This document shows, piece by piece, positions 8,308-14,693 of a stretch of 34,574 nt of DNA; the first letter of the stretch is position 1, and every line of letters begins with the position of its first letter. This DNA is from Marinomonas pontica (lineage in GTDB: Bacteria; Pseudomonadota; Gammaproteobacteria; Pseudomonadales; Marinomonadaceae). The stretch spans positions 1 through 34,574 of the forward strand of contig NZ_JAODTL010000004.1 in the NCBI RefSeq assembly GCF_026191375.1, read 5' to 3'. The position numbers were made by a program, and so were the translations under genes. The notes beneath the pieces were generated by a model. It had not been told where the DNA came from. It made no database searches and saw only the letters and a list, made by a program, of their open reading frames with translations.

Positions 8308-9262
8308 ATGCGAGCTGTTTTGGCCTTGCTTAGTGATAATGAATTCCACTCTGGTGAAGAGCTTGGTGCCGCTTTAGGTGTCACACGAGCGGCCGTCTGG
8401 AAAAAATTGAAAAAGCTAGAATCCATTGGGTTGGTTGTTCATTCTGTGAAAGGGCGTGGCTATCGTCTTCCTTCTCCTGTGGAGCTCTTGTCGGCGGACG
8501 AGTTGGAAGCCCACGGTTTGCCCGATTCGGTGAGTTTGCAATTGGCGTTTGAAACGGAATCAACCAATGGCGATGCGAAGCAATACATTTCGCAAGGTCT
8601 TCCTTTGCCTGTGATGATTTCGGTGGAGCGACAAACGCAAGGGAAAGGCCGTCGCGGTCGTCAATGGGAATCTGGCGTGGCGAAAAATTTGACGTTTTCT
8701 TTTGCTTGGCGTTTTGAGAACGGGCCCGCTGTGGTAGAAGGTTTGAGCTTGGCGGTAGGGGTGGCTGTTGCCCGAGTGTTGAAGAAAGTTGGCATACCTA
8801 ATCCGGGGTTGAAATGGCCGAATGATGTTCAGAATCGACGGGCAAAAGGTGTGTGGTATTCTCTTGGAGATGGTCGCGGATCAGGACGTTTGCCATGTGA
8901 TTATTGGGGTTGGTTTGAATGTTGAAATGGACGAAGCCTTTATGACGCAGGTCGATCAGCCGTGGACGGATCTGGTTTCTCGTCTCAAGTCGCGCCCAAG
9001 CCGAAACTTTATATTAGCGGAATTAACCAAAGAGCTGATCGAAGTGTGTCAGTTGTTTGAAGACGGCCATGGTATGAAGCATTTTCAGTATCAATGGCAA
9101 GCCCATGATGTGCTGTTCAATCAACCAGTAACGGTATCCAGTGTATCTCAACAACGTCAAGGAGTTGCCAGAGGTATCGATCAGAAAGGCGCATTATTGC
9201 TTGAAGAAAATGGCGAGCTGGTGGCGCTTCATGGAGGAGAGATTAGTGTCCGACGCGGCTAG
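8308..9262 (+). CDS. birA: biotin--[acetyl-CoA carboxylase] ligase / biotin repressor BirA, frameshifted as read
   Basis: BirA activates biotin to biotinyl-AMP and attaches it to the AccB subunit of acetyl-CoA carboxylase; the N-terminal domain can repress biotin genes. An N-terminal winged helix (GEELGAALGVTRAAVWKKL and GRGYRL, about residues 13-52) shows the bifunctional form. The ligase domain shows ESTNGDA, QTQGKGRRGRQW (biotin/ATP-binding loop, GRGRRGR-like) and KWPNDV. After KWPNDV the frame is lost: IDGQKVCGILLEM and IIGVGLN continue in another frame up to 9262. One extra base near 8829-8833 (AGAATCGAC where AGATCGAC would be in frame) explains this. The ATG at 8308 has GGAG seven bases upstream. 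The last 17 bases overlap coaX. Because BirA is normally essential, a sequencing error is the more likely cause. Confidence 0.9.
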
Positions 9263-9980
9263 AGTATTGGTGGTGGATGCCGGTAATACGAGCATCAAAT
9301 TTACAGCGTTTGATGGCCCGAAAGTATTGTGGGTACATCGTGGAGATGTGTGTGTTGAGGGCGTGTCTTTTGTGCCTGATGTGATTTATTTTGCCAGTGT
9401 CCGTTCAAAAGAACAAAGTGCATTGTTGCACGCTGACATACAAGCGAATTACCCAAGCAGTGAATGGTTTACTTTGACGAGTCAGGCGACGGCGTGTGGC
9501 GTTAAGAACGCTTATATTGAGCCAGAGCGATTGGGAATCGACCGCTGGCTTGGTGTGGTGGCCGCTCATCATATCGTCAAAGGCGATGTCGTCGTGGTGG
9601 ATGCGGGCACAGCCATTAAGGTGGATGTCATTCAAGGTGATGGTGTTCATCTTGGTGGTTATATTACGCCTGGATTGGCTATGATGGAGGACGCTTTGCT
9701 CTCAAAGACAGCGCGTATTCGCTATGATGCGCAGGAAGTGGTAGCTGGGGATGGCTTGCCTAATTCAACCGCTCGAGCTGTGACGGAAGGGTGTCATGAT
9801 ATGGCGCTTGGTTTTTTAGAAAGAGTGCACCGCCGTTACCCCGATTTTACTTGGATTGTGACTGGTGGTGATGCAGAAGCGCTGTTACGCCGGTTAAATG
9901 CTTCTTTTGTATGCCAGCCAAACTTGGTGGCGATAGGAGCGAAAAGGGTGGGTGATGAACTAAGAAGAGGCAATAAATGA
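9246..9980 (+). CDS. coaX: type III pantothenate kinase
   Basis: Phosphorylates pantothenate in the first step of coenzyme A synthesis; the type III enzyme is a cytosolic member of the ASKHA fold and needs a monovalent cation. The 244-residue protein shows VVDAGNTSIKF (phosphate-1 motif, Asp11), RLGIDRWLGVVAAH (pantothenate-binding and catalytic Asp region), VVVDAGTAIKVDV (phosphate-2), HLGGYITPG and VTGGDAE. The GTG at 9246 was chosen because GGAGGAGA ends five bases before it; an ATG at 9231 is in frame but lacks such a site. The start overlaps the birA end, and its stop overlaps the next ATG as ATGA, so translation of birA, coaX and the SPOR gene is probably coupled. Confidence 0.94.
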   Translation: MSDAARVLVVDAGNTSIKFTAFDGPKVLWVHRGDVCVEGVSFVPDVIYFASVRSKEQSALLHADIQANYPSSEWFTLTSQATACGVKNAYIEPERLGIDRWLGVVAAHHIVKGDVVVVDAGTAIKVDVIQGDGVHLGGYITPGLAMMEDALLSKTARIRYDAQEVVAGDGLPNSTARAVTEGCHDMALGFLERVHRRYPDFTWIVTGGDAEALLRRLNASFVCQPNLVAIGAKRVGDELRRGNK

Positions 9981-10678
9981 AGTGGTTGTTTTTGTTTGTC
10001 GTATTGCTGAATGCCGCTTTCTTAAGTTGGCACAGTTTTGTGCAAGATAAGCCGACAAGGTCTGCCGAGTCTGTGTATGGCCCGCCTGTCAGTGAGAAAA
10101 TTCATTTGTTATCAGAAGCGCCGCAGGAGGAGTTAGATGGCAAAAGCGGCTTGATGACTAGCGAGAGTATTGAAGACGCTTTGAATAGAGTGGTTGAACA
10201 AGCGGTTGCTGACGCGCCTGAATTATTTTGTCCTCGAGTTGAGACGGAGAGAGCGGAGGATAAAAGACAAATTACTCAGGTCTTGAAAGAGTTTGGGTGG
10301 GCCTATCAGGATAGAGAAGTCACCGGCAAACGACCGAAGTTCTGGCTCTACATTGCCGCCCCTGAAACGCCAGCGATGGCAGAAAAAATTGTCAAAGAGT
10401 TGGCCTCCAAATCCATTGATAGTTTTGTGATCACCCGAGCTGAAATGAAAAACCGTATTTCTTTGGGTTTGTATTCATCGATGGAGCGAGCCGATCAGGC
10501 AAAAAAACGCATTCAGGATAAGTCTGGCTTTACGGTTGATGTCTATGAGCATATGCGCAGTGTGCCGCTTCAGCAGGTCGATATAGAGCAGCCAGTGGAC
10601 GAAAAAGATTGGGAGTCGTTCGTTTCTCGATTCGATCTGAGCAAGATGATGATAAAATTGGAAAAAAATCCCTGCTAG
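9977..10678 (+). CDS. SPOR-domain membrane protein
   Basis: A 233-residue protein with an N-terminal membrane anchor (residues 2-20, MKWLFLFVVLLNAAFLSWHS), a low-complexity acidic linker and a C-terminal SPOR-like module at about residues 118-195 (KFWLYIAAPETPAMA ... SLGLYSSMERADQAKKRI). SPOR domains bind glycan strands lacking stem peptides and often locate to the division septum. Its function has not been assigned here. A comparable gene occupies the same place between coaX and the tRNA cluster in Pseudomonas. The ATG overlaps the coaX stop (ATGA) and is preceded by AGAGG. The tRNA promoter begins three bases after its stop codon. Confidence 0.8.
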   Translation: MKWLFLFVVLLNAAFLSWHSFVQDKPTRSAESVYGPPVSEKIHLLSEAPQEELDGKSGLMTSESIEDALNRVVEQAVADAPELFCPRVETERAEDKRQITQVLKEFGWAYQDREVTGKRPKFWLYIAAPETPAMAEKIVKELASKSIDSFVITRAEMKNRISLGLYSSMERADQAKKRIQDKSGFTVDVYEHMRSVPLQQVDIEQPVDEKDWESFVSRFDLSKMMIKLEKNPC

Positions 10679-10681
10679 TGC

Positions 10682-10716
10682 TTGCAATTGATAAAGCGAT
10701 TCATATAATGGCTCCC
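10682..10716 (+). promoter_or_regulatory. promoter of the tRNA-Tyr-Gly-Thr operon
   Basis: TTGCAA (10682-10687), a 16-base spacer and a perfect TATAAT (10704-10709) are followed by the GC-rich stretch GGCTCCC. Such a discriminator is typical of stable-RNA promoters under stringent (ppGpp) control. Transcription should start around 10716, about 35 bases before tRNA-Tyr. Confidence 0.88.
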
Positions 10717-10752
10717 ACCTTTTGGGGTGTTGCGTTGTAGCGCTGAGTACGT

Positions 10753-10836
<84 letters not shown>

Positions 10837-10839
10837 TTT

Positions 10840-10914
10840 GCGGGTATGGTATAGTGGCTATTACCTCAGCCTTCCAAGCTGAAGAGGCGGGTTCGATTCC
10901 CGCTACCCGCTCCA
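10840..10914 (+). tRNA. tRNA-Gly (TCC)
   Basis: A 75-nt tRNA with acceptor GCGGGTA/TACCCGC, anticodon TCC at 10873-10875 (loop CTTCCAA), T loop TTCGATT and encoded CCA. It reads GGA/GGG glycine codons and lies 3 bases after tRNA-Tyr. Confidence 0.97.
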
Positions 10915-10915
10915 T

Positions 10916-10991
10916 GCTCATGTAGCTCAGTTGGTAGAGCACACCCTTGGTAAGGGTGAGGTCGGCAGTTCAAATCTGCTCATGAGCTCCA
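10916..10991 (+). tRNA. tRNA-Thr (GGT)
   Basis: A 76-nt tRNA with acceptor GCTCATG/CATGAGC, anticodon GGT at 10949-10951 within CCCTTGGTAAGGG, and encoded CCA. It reads ACC/ACT and begins one base after tRNA-Gly. In Pseudomonas and E. coli this tRNA precedes tufB; here a terminator follows instead. Confidence 0.97.
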
Positions 10992-11011
10992 GCATTTCCA
11001 ATGCAAAAGAT

Positions 11012-11034
11012 AGGTGGTTTAACCGCCTTTTTTA
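11012..11034 (+). terminator. intrinsic terminator of the tRNA-Tyr-Gly-Thr operon
   Basis: AGGTGGT / ACCGCCT stem with a short loop followed by a TTTTTT run (11028-11033), about 20 bases after tRNA-Thr. It closes the operon at the spot where related bacteria carry tufB. Confidence 0.85.
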
Positions 11035-11059
11035 TTGTCTGTTTTTTGGGCAGATACCC

Positions 11060-11098
11060 TTGCTAAACTTAGCATGTTTAGGTATCATCCTCCGCCCA
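11060..11098 (+). promoter_or_regulatory. promoter of tRNA-Trp (and probably secE-nusG)
   Basis: TTGCTA (11060-11065), a 17-base spacer and TATCAT (11083-11088) are followed by the GC-rich discriminator CCTCCGCCC. tRNA-Trp starts 20 bases after the -10. No terminator is seen between this tRNA and secE, so the promoter may also drive secE-nusG. Confidence 0.82.
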
Positions 11099-11107
11099 TA
11101 CGAATGT

Positions 11108-11183
11108 AGGCCAATAGTTCAATTGGTAGAGCACCGGTTTCCAAAACCGGCTGTTGGGGGTTCGAGTCCCTCTTGGCCTGCCA
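11108..11183 (+). tRNA. tRNA-Trp (CCA)
   Basis: A 76-nt tRNA with acceptor AGGCCAA/TTGGCCT, anticodon CCA at 11141-11143, D-arm AGTTCAATTGGTAGAGC as in E. coli tRNA-Trp, and encoded CCA end. It lies directly upstream of secE, the arrangement known from E. coli and Pseudomonas. Confidence 0.97.
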
Positions 11184-11223
11184 TCTTTCGTATCCTATTT
11201 CTTAGTTAGGGATCACCTAAAGT

Positions 11224-11592
11224 ATGAGTTCGAGTACTGAAGCTCAAGCGTCTCGCGGAGATGTGTTTAAGTGGGCGATTGTTGTTCTGCTAGTTGCGGT
11301 AGGCGTGATTGGTAATAACTATTATTCTGCTGAGTCACTATTGTATCGTTTAATCGCTATATTGGTGTTGGCTGGTGTCGCTGGTTTTGTTGCATTGCAA
11401 ACTGTGAAAGGAAAAGCTTTTTTTACTTTGGCAAAAGAAGCTAAGACCGAAATTCGCAGAGTGGTTTGGCCAACAAGACAAGAAACCATGCAAACAACGT
11501 TGATAGTATTAGCGGTTGTTGTTTTTATGTCTCTCGTGCTATGGGGAGTGGATTCGTTCCTTGGTTGGATCGTTTCCTCAGTAATTAGTTAG
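11224..11592 (+). CDS. secE: preprotein translocase subunit SecE
   Basis: A small inner-membrane subunit of the SecYEG channel that clamps SecY. Its 122 residues show the long gammaproteobacterial form with three membrane helices (about 15-31, 39-58 and 92-118). The conserved amphipathic cytoplasmic segment EAKTEIRRVVWPTRQET (72-88) lies before the third helix and marks the family. The ribosome site before the ATG is weak. The nusG start lies nine bases after the stop, with its ribosome site in the gap, so the two genes form one operon. Confidence 0.95.
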   Translation: MSSSTEAQASRGDVFKWAIVVLLVAVGVIGNNYYSAESLLYRLIAILVLAGVAGFVALQTVKGKAFFTLAKEAKTEIRRVVWPTRQETMQTTLIVLAVVVFMSLVLWGVDSFLGWIVSSVIS

Positions 11593-11601
11593 GAGTTGCT
11601 C

Positions 11602-12135
11602 GTGACCAAACGATGGTATGTAGTACAGGCGTACTCAGGGTACGAAAAGCACGTAATGCGTTCGCTAATAGAGCGAGTGCAGGTTATGGGGCAGGAAGAG
11701 AATTTTGGTGATATCTTGGTTCCAACCGAAGAAGTGGTCGAAATTCGAGATGGCAAAAAGCGCAAGAGTGAAAGAAAGTTCTATCCAGGTTATGTATTGG
11801 TTCAGATGGATATGAATGACGCCTCTTGGCATTTGGTTAAAGGCACGTCTCGTGTGCTTGGTTTTATTGGTGGTACGGCGGATAAGCCATCGCCAATTAC
11901 AAGCCGCGAAGCGGATGCGATTCTACAGCGTGTTAGTGATGGGGTTGATAAGCCGCGTCCTAAAACTTTGTTTGAAGTGGGTGAGGTGGTTCGTGTTAAC
12001 GAAGGGCCATTTGCTGACTTCAACGGTGTTGTGGAAGAAGTGGATTACGATAAAAGTCGAATCAAAGTGGCGGTGCTTATTTTTGGGCGCTCTACGCCAG
12101 TTGATTTGGAATTTAGTCAGGTTGAGAAAGCCTGA
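11602..12135 (+). CDS. nusG: transcription termination/antitermination factor NusG
   Basis: NusG binds RNA polymerase, suppresses pausing, and links it to Rho or to the ribosome through S10. The 177 residues comprise the NGN domain ([16 protein letters not shown] at the start, [12 protein letters not shown] near residue 60) and a C-terminal KOW domain (about 122-175: [19 protein letters not shown]). The GTG at 11602 has AGGAG six bases upstream; the TTG at 11596 is unlikely as it overlaps the ribosome site. Upstream of rplK, separated by 49 bases that carry the L1 site. Confidence 0.96.
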   Translation: MTKRWYVVQAYSGYEKHVMRSLIERVQVMGQEENFGDILVPTEEVVEIRDGKKRKSERKFYPGYVLVQMDMNDASWHLVKGTSRVLGFIGGTADKPSPITSREADAILQRVSDGVDKPRPKTLFEVGEVVRVNEGPFADFNGVVEEVDYDKSRIKVAVLIFGRSTPVDLEFSQVEKA

Positions 12136-12146
12136 TTTTGTTGAAC

Positions 12147-12169
12147 GGGTAGCCTTCGGGCAGTGACCC
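12147..12169 (+). promoter_or_regulatory. L1 autoregulatory RNA site in the rplKA leader
   Basis: GGGT (12147-12150) pairs with ACCC (12166-12169), and GCC (12152-12154) pairs with GGC (12159-12161) around a TTCG tetraloop. They are separated by an asymmetric loop of A against AGTG. Two short helices with this asymmetric loop mimic the L1 site of 23S rRNA. In E. coli L1 binds such a structure just before rplK and represses rplKA translation. The rplK start lies 15 bases downstream. Confidence 0.75.
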
Positions 12170-12184
12170 AATTGGAGTTGAAAA

Positions 12185-12619
12185 ATGGCTAAGAAAGTCC
12201 AAGCTTATATCAAGCTACAGGTTAAAGCGGGTCAAGCGAACCCAAGTCCACCAGTTGGTCCAGCATTGGGTCAGCACGGTGTGAACATCATGGAATTCTG
12301 TAAAGCGTTCAATGCGAAAACTCAAAGCCTTGAACCAGGTCTTCCAACGCCTGTAATCATCACTGTATACAGTGATCGTAGTTTTACATTCGAAACTAAA
12401 TCTACTCCTGCAGCCGTTTTGCTTAAGAAAGCAGCTGGCTTGAAGAGTGGTTCTCCACGTCCAAACACTCAGAAAGTTGGTACGGTTACTCGTGCTCAGC
12501 TTGAAGAGATTGTTGTTGCTAAGCAGGCTGATTTGACTGCTTCTAACATGGATGCAGCAGTTCGTACTATTGCTGGTAGCGCACGCGCTATGGGTCTAGA
12601 AGTTGAGGGTGTTAACTAA
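12185..12619 (+). CDS. rplK: 50S ribosomal protein L11
   Basis: L11 forms the GTPase-associated centre stalk base with 23S rRNA and is needed for RelA activation. Its 144 residues are the usual length. The N-terminal domain has [20 protein letters not shown] (12-31), the proline-rich thiostrepton/EF-G-facing helix, and the C-terminal RNA-binding domain has [16 protein letters not shown]. The stop TAA shares its last base with the rplA ATG (TAATG), so the pair is translationally coupled; L1 bound upstream would control both. Confidence 0.97.
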   Translation: MAKKVQAYIKLQVKAGQANPSPPVGPALGQHGVNIMEFCKAFNAKTQSLEPGLPTPVIITVYSDRSFTFETKSTPAAVLLKKAAGLKSGSPRPNTQKVGTVTRAQLEEIVVAKQADLTASNMDAAVRTIAGSARAMGLEVEGVN

Positions 12620-13320
12620 TGGCTAAATTAACGAAACGCGCTCGTTTGATCGCAGAAAAAGTAGAAGCGGCTAAGTTGTACTCTGTTGAAGAGGCAGTTG
12701 CTCTTTTGTCTGAGCTTTCTACTGTTAAGTTCAAAGAATCTGTTGACGTATCTGTTAACCTAGGCGTTGATCCACGTAAATCTGATCAGGTTGTTCGTGG
12801 TTCTACTGTATTGCCTCATGGTGCTGGTAAAGATGTTCGCGTTGCTGTATTTGCACAAGGTGCAAATGCTGAAGCTGCGAAAGAAGCTGGTGCAGATGTT
12901 GTTGGTTTCGAAGATTTGGCTGAACAAGTTAAAGCTGGCAACCTTGATTTTGACGTGGTTATTGCATCTCCAGATGCGATGCGTATCGTTGGTCAACTAG
13001 GTCAGGTTCTAGGTCCACGTGGTCTAATGCCTAACCCTAAAGTTGGCACAGTAACGCCTGATGTTGCAACAGCAGTTAAGAATGCTAAAGCAGGTCAAGC
13101 ACGTTACCGTACAGACAAAAATGGTATCATCCACGCTGCGGTAGGCTCTATTGAGTTCGCTGCGGATGCTATCAAAGGTAACTTGGAAGCGCTTTTGACC
13201 GACTTGCGTCGTGCTAAGCCTGCGTCTTCTAAAGGTGTTTACCTGAAAAAAGTGACTTTGTCCTCTACAATGGGGCCTGGTCTACAAATTGATCTAGGCG
13301 CGCTTAACTCTACGAAGTAA
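12619..13320 (+). CDS. rplA: 50S ribosomal protein L1
   Basis: Binds the L1 stalk of 23S rRNA, helps release deacylated tRNA from the E site, and represses its own operon. 233 residues with characteristic segments [53 protein letters not shown] and [14 protein letters not shown]. The start overlaps the rplK stop by one base and has no strong ribosome site of its own, consistent with coupled translation. Confidence 0.97.
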   Translation: MAKLTKRARLIAEKVEAAKLYSVEEAVALLSELSTVKFKESVDVSVNLGVDPRKSDQVVRGSTVLPHGAGKDVRVAVFAQGANAEAAKEAGADVVGFEDLAEQVKAGNLDFDVVIASPDAMRIVGQLGQVLGPRGLMPNPKVGTVTPDVATAVKNAKAGQARYRTDKNGIIHAAVGSIEFAADAIKGNLEALLTDLRRAKPASSKGVYLKKVTLSSTMGPGLQIDLGALNSTK

Positions 13321-13369
13321 GCACGTGTAGTTCATGAGCTTTGGGGTCTGCCTTCATGTATTTGTTGAG

Positions 13370-13500
13370 CAGGCCGTCAAAGACCGCAGGAGCCTAATAG
13401 CTTAATCACAACGTTGAAAAATGTTTGTCCTGCGCAGATGGTGTGGCCCGATTCAGATTAACTGGATCTAACTCACCAGCAAGTACTTCGAGTAATCGGA
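13370..13500 (+). promoter_or_regulatory. L10 leader (L10-L12 autoregulatory RNA) before rplJ
   Basis: The 231-base gap between rplA and rplJ holds the pairing CGCAGGA (13385-13391) with TCCTGCG (13428-13434), flanked by AAAGAC on the 5' side and GCAGATGGTGTGG on the 3' side. This resembles the conserved L10 leader of gammaproteobacteria, in which L10-(L7/L12)4 binding represses rplJL. The boundaries given are approximate. I could not pick a convincing separate rplJ promoter inside the gap. Confidence 0.72.
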
Positions 13501-13551
13501 GAGTTGGTAAAAATAGGGGAATTTATTCCCTGCTAATCCAGGAGAAAACCA

Positions 13552-14052
13552 GTGGCATTAGGTCTAGAAGACAAAAAAGCCATTGTCGCCGAAGTTAGCG
13601 AAGTTGCTAAAACTGCATTGTCTGCAGTAGTTGCTGATTCTCGCGGTGTTACCGTGAGCAATATGACAGCACTACGTAAAGAAGCGCGTGAAGCGGGTGT
13701 TTATGTACGTGTAGTACGTAACACTTTGGCTCGCCGTGCAGTTGAAGGCACTGACTTCGAATGTCTAACTGAGAGCTTTGTTGGTCCTACGCTAATTGCT
13801 TTTTCAAATGAACACCCAGGTGCGGCTGCTCGTTTGTTGAAAGCGTTTGCAAAGACGAACAGCAAGTTTGAAGTAAAGGCGTTGGCGTTCAACGGTGAGT
13901 TGATCCCAGCTGGCGACATTGATCGTTTGGCAACACTGCCTACATACGACGAAGCAATTGCGAAACTGATGAGTGTTATTCAGGGCGCAACAAGCAAGTT
14001 TGTACGTACTCTTGCAGCGGTTCGCGATCAAAAAGAGCAAGAAGCGGCTTAA
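13552..14052 (+). CDS. rplJ: 50S ribosomal protein L10
   Basis: The base of the ribosomal stalk, which carries L7/L12 dimers on its C-terminal helix. 166 residues with the N-terminal RNA-binding part ([49 protein letters not shown]) and a final helix ([27 protein letters not shown]). Starts with GTG, with AGGAGA eight to thirteen bases upstream. The long structured leader upstream suggests autoregulation together with rplL. Confidence 0.97.
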   Translation: MALGLEDKKAIVAEVSEVAKTALSAVVADSRGVTVSNMTALRKEAREAGVYVRVVRNTLARRAVEGTDFECLTESFVGPTLIAFSNEHPGAAARLLKAFAKTNSKFEVKALAFNGELIPAGDIDRLATLPTYDEAIAKLMSVIQGATSKFVRTLAAVRDQKEQEAA

Positions 14053-14107
14053 TACGGCTTGCCGTATCCCTTCTTGATAAATATTTGTTTTATCACCCTT
14101 GGGTGAT
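14052..14107 (+). other. two small perfect hairpins in the rplJ-rplL gap
   Basis: ATACGGC-TT-GCCGTAT (14052-14067) begins on the last base of the rplJ stop codon, and ATCACCC-TT-GGGTGAT (14092-14107) follows. With loops of only two bases the outermost central pair of each must open. Neither has a T-tract, so they probably shape or stabilise the mRNA and do not terminate it. Confidence 0.5.
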
Positions 14108-14133
14108 TATAAAGAATGCTAGGAATCTGAGTC

Positions 14134-14505
14134 ATGGCTCTAACTAAAGAAGATATCATCAATGCAGTAGCAGAAATGTCTGTGATGGACGTTGTTGAAC
14201 TAATTTCTGCAATGGAAGAAAAATTCGGCGTATCTGCAGCGGCTGCTGTAGCGGCAGGTCCTGCTGCTGACGCTGGCGCTGCTGCTGAAGAACAAACTGA
14301 ATTTGACGTTGTTCTTACTGCTGCTGGCGACAAGAAAGTAAACGTAATCAAAGCTGTTCGTGCAGCGACTGGCCTAGGCTTGAAAGAAGCTAAAGCTATC
14401 GTTGACGGCGCTCCAATGACTGTTAAAGAAGCTGCTTCTAAAGAAGATGCTGCTGCTCTTAAAGCGGCTCTTGAAGAAGCTGGTGCATCTGTCGAAATCA
14501 AGTAA
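14134..14505 (+). CDS. rplL: 50S ribosomal protein L7/L12
   Basis: Multi-copy stalk protein that recruits the translational GTPases. 123 residues: N-terminal dimerisation domain ([20 protein letters not shown]), an alanine-rich flexible hinge (about 36-54) and a C-terminal factor-binding domain with [20 protein letters not shown] and [10 protein letters not shown]. Ribosome site AGGA upstream. Codon use is strongly biased, as expected for one of the most abundant proteins. Confidence 0.97.
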   Translation: MALTKEDIINAVAEMSVMDVVELISAMEEKFGVSAAAAVAAGPAADAGAAAEEQTEFDVVLTAAGDKKVNVIKAVRAATGLGLKEAKAIVDGAPMTVKEAASKEDAAALKAALEEAGASVEIK

Positions 14506-14523
14506 TGATACTTGTATTTCCAG

Positions 14524-14575
14524 ATTTCGACCAATAGTCGAAATGGCTGGTGACATTATTGTCACCGGCCTTTTT
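14524..14575 (+). terminator. tandem hairpins with attenuator-like terminator between rplL and rpoB
   Basis: The first stem ATTTCGAC/GTCGAAAT (14524-14544) abuts an 11-bp stem GGCTGGTGACA/TGTCACCGGCC (14545-14570, one U-G pair) followed by TTTTT (14571-14575). In E. coli a partial terminator and an RNase III cut at this place lower rpoBC expression relative to rplL. The same role is inferred here. Confidence 0.85.
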
Positions 14576-14693
14576 GGGTTTCTGAAACTCAAATAAAACT
14601 TAGAAGAATTTTCAAGTGGGAGATAATGCTCCCATATATGGTAAGGCCTGATTTGGGCCTTTTGCGTCAATGTGCACAAGCTGGGGAATGCTG

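Noticed and set aside
10931..11209. 92-residue plus-strand frame with VEHTLGKGEVGSSNLL and VEHRFPKPAVGGSSP
   Set aside because: It is a translation through tRNA-Thr and tRNA-Trp, not a protein gene.
14049..14534. 161-residue alanine/serine-rich minus-strand frame
   Set aside because: A complement of the alanine-rich rplL gene; its composition simply mirrors rplL codons and there is no start context.
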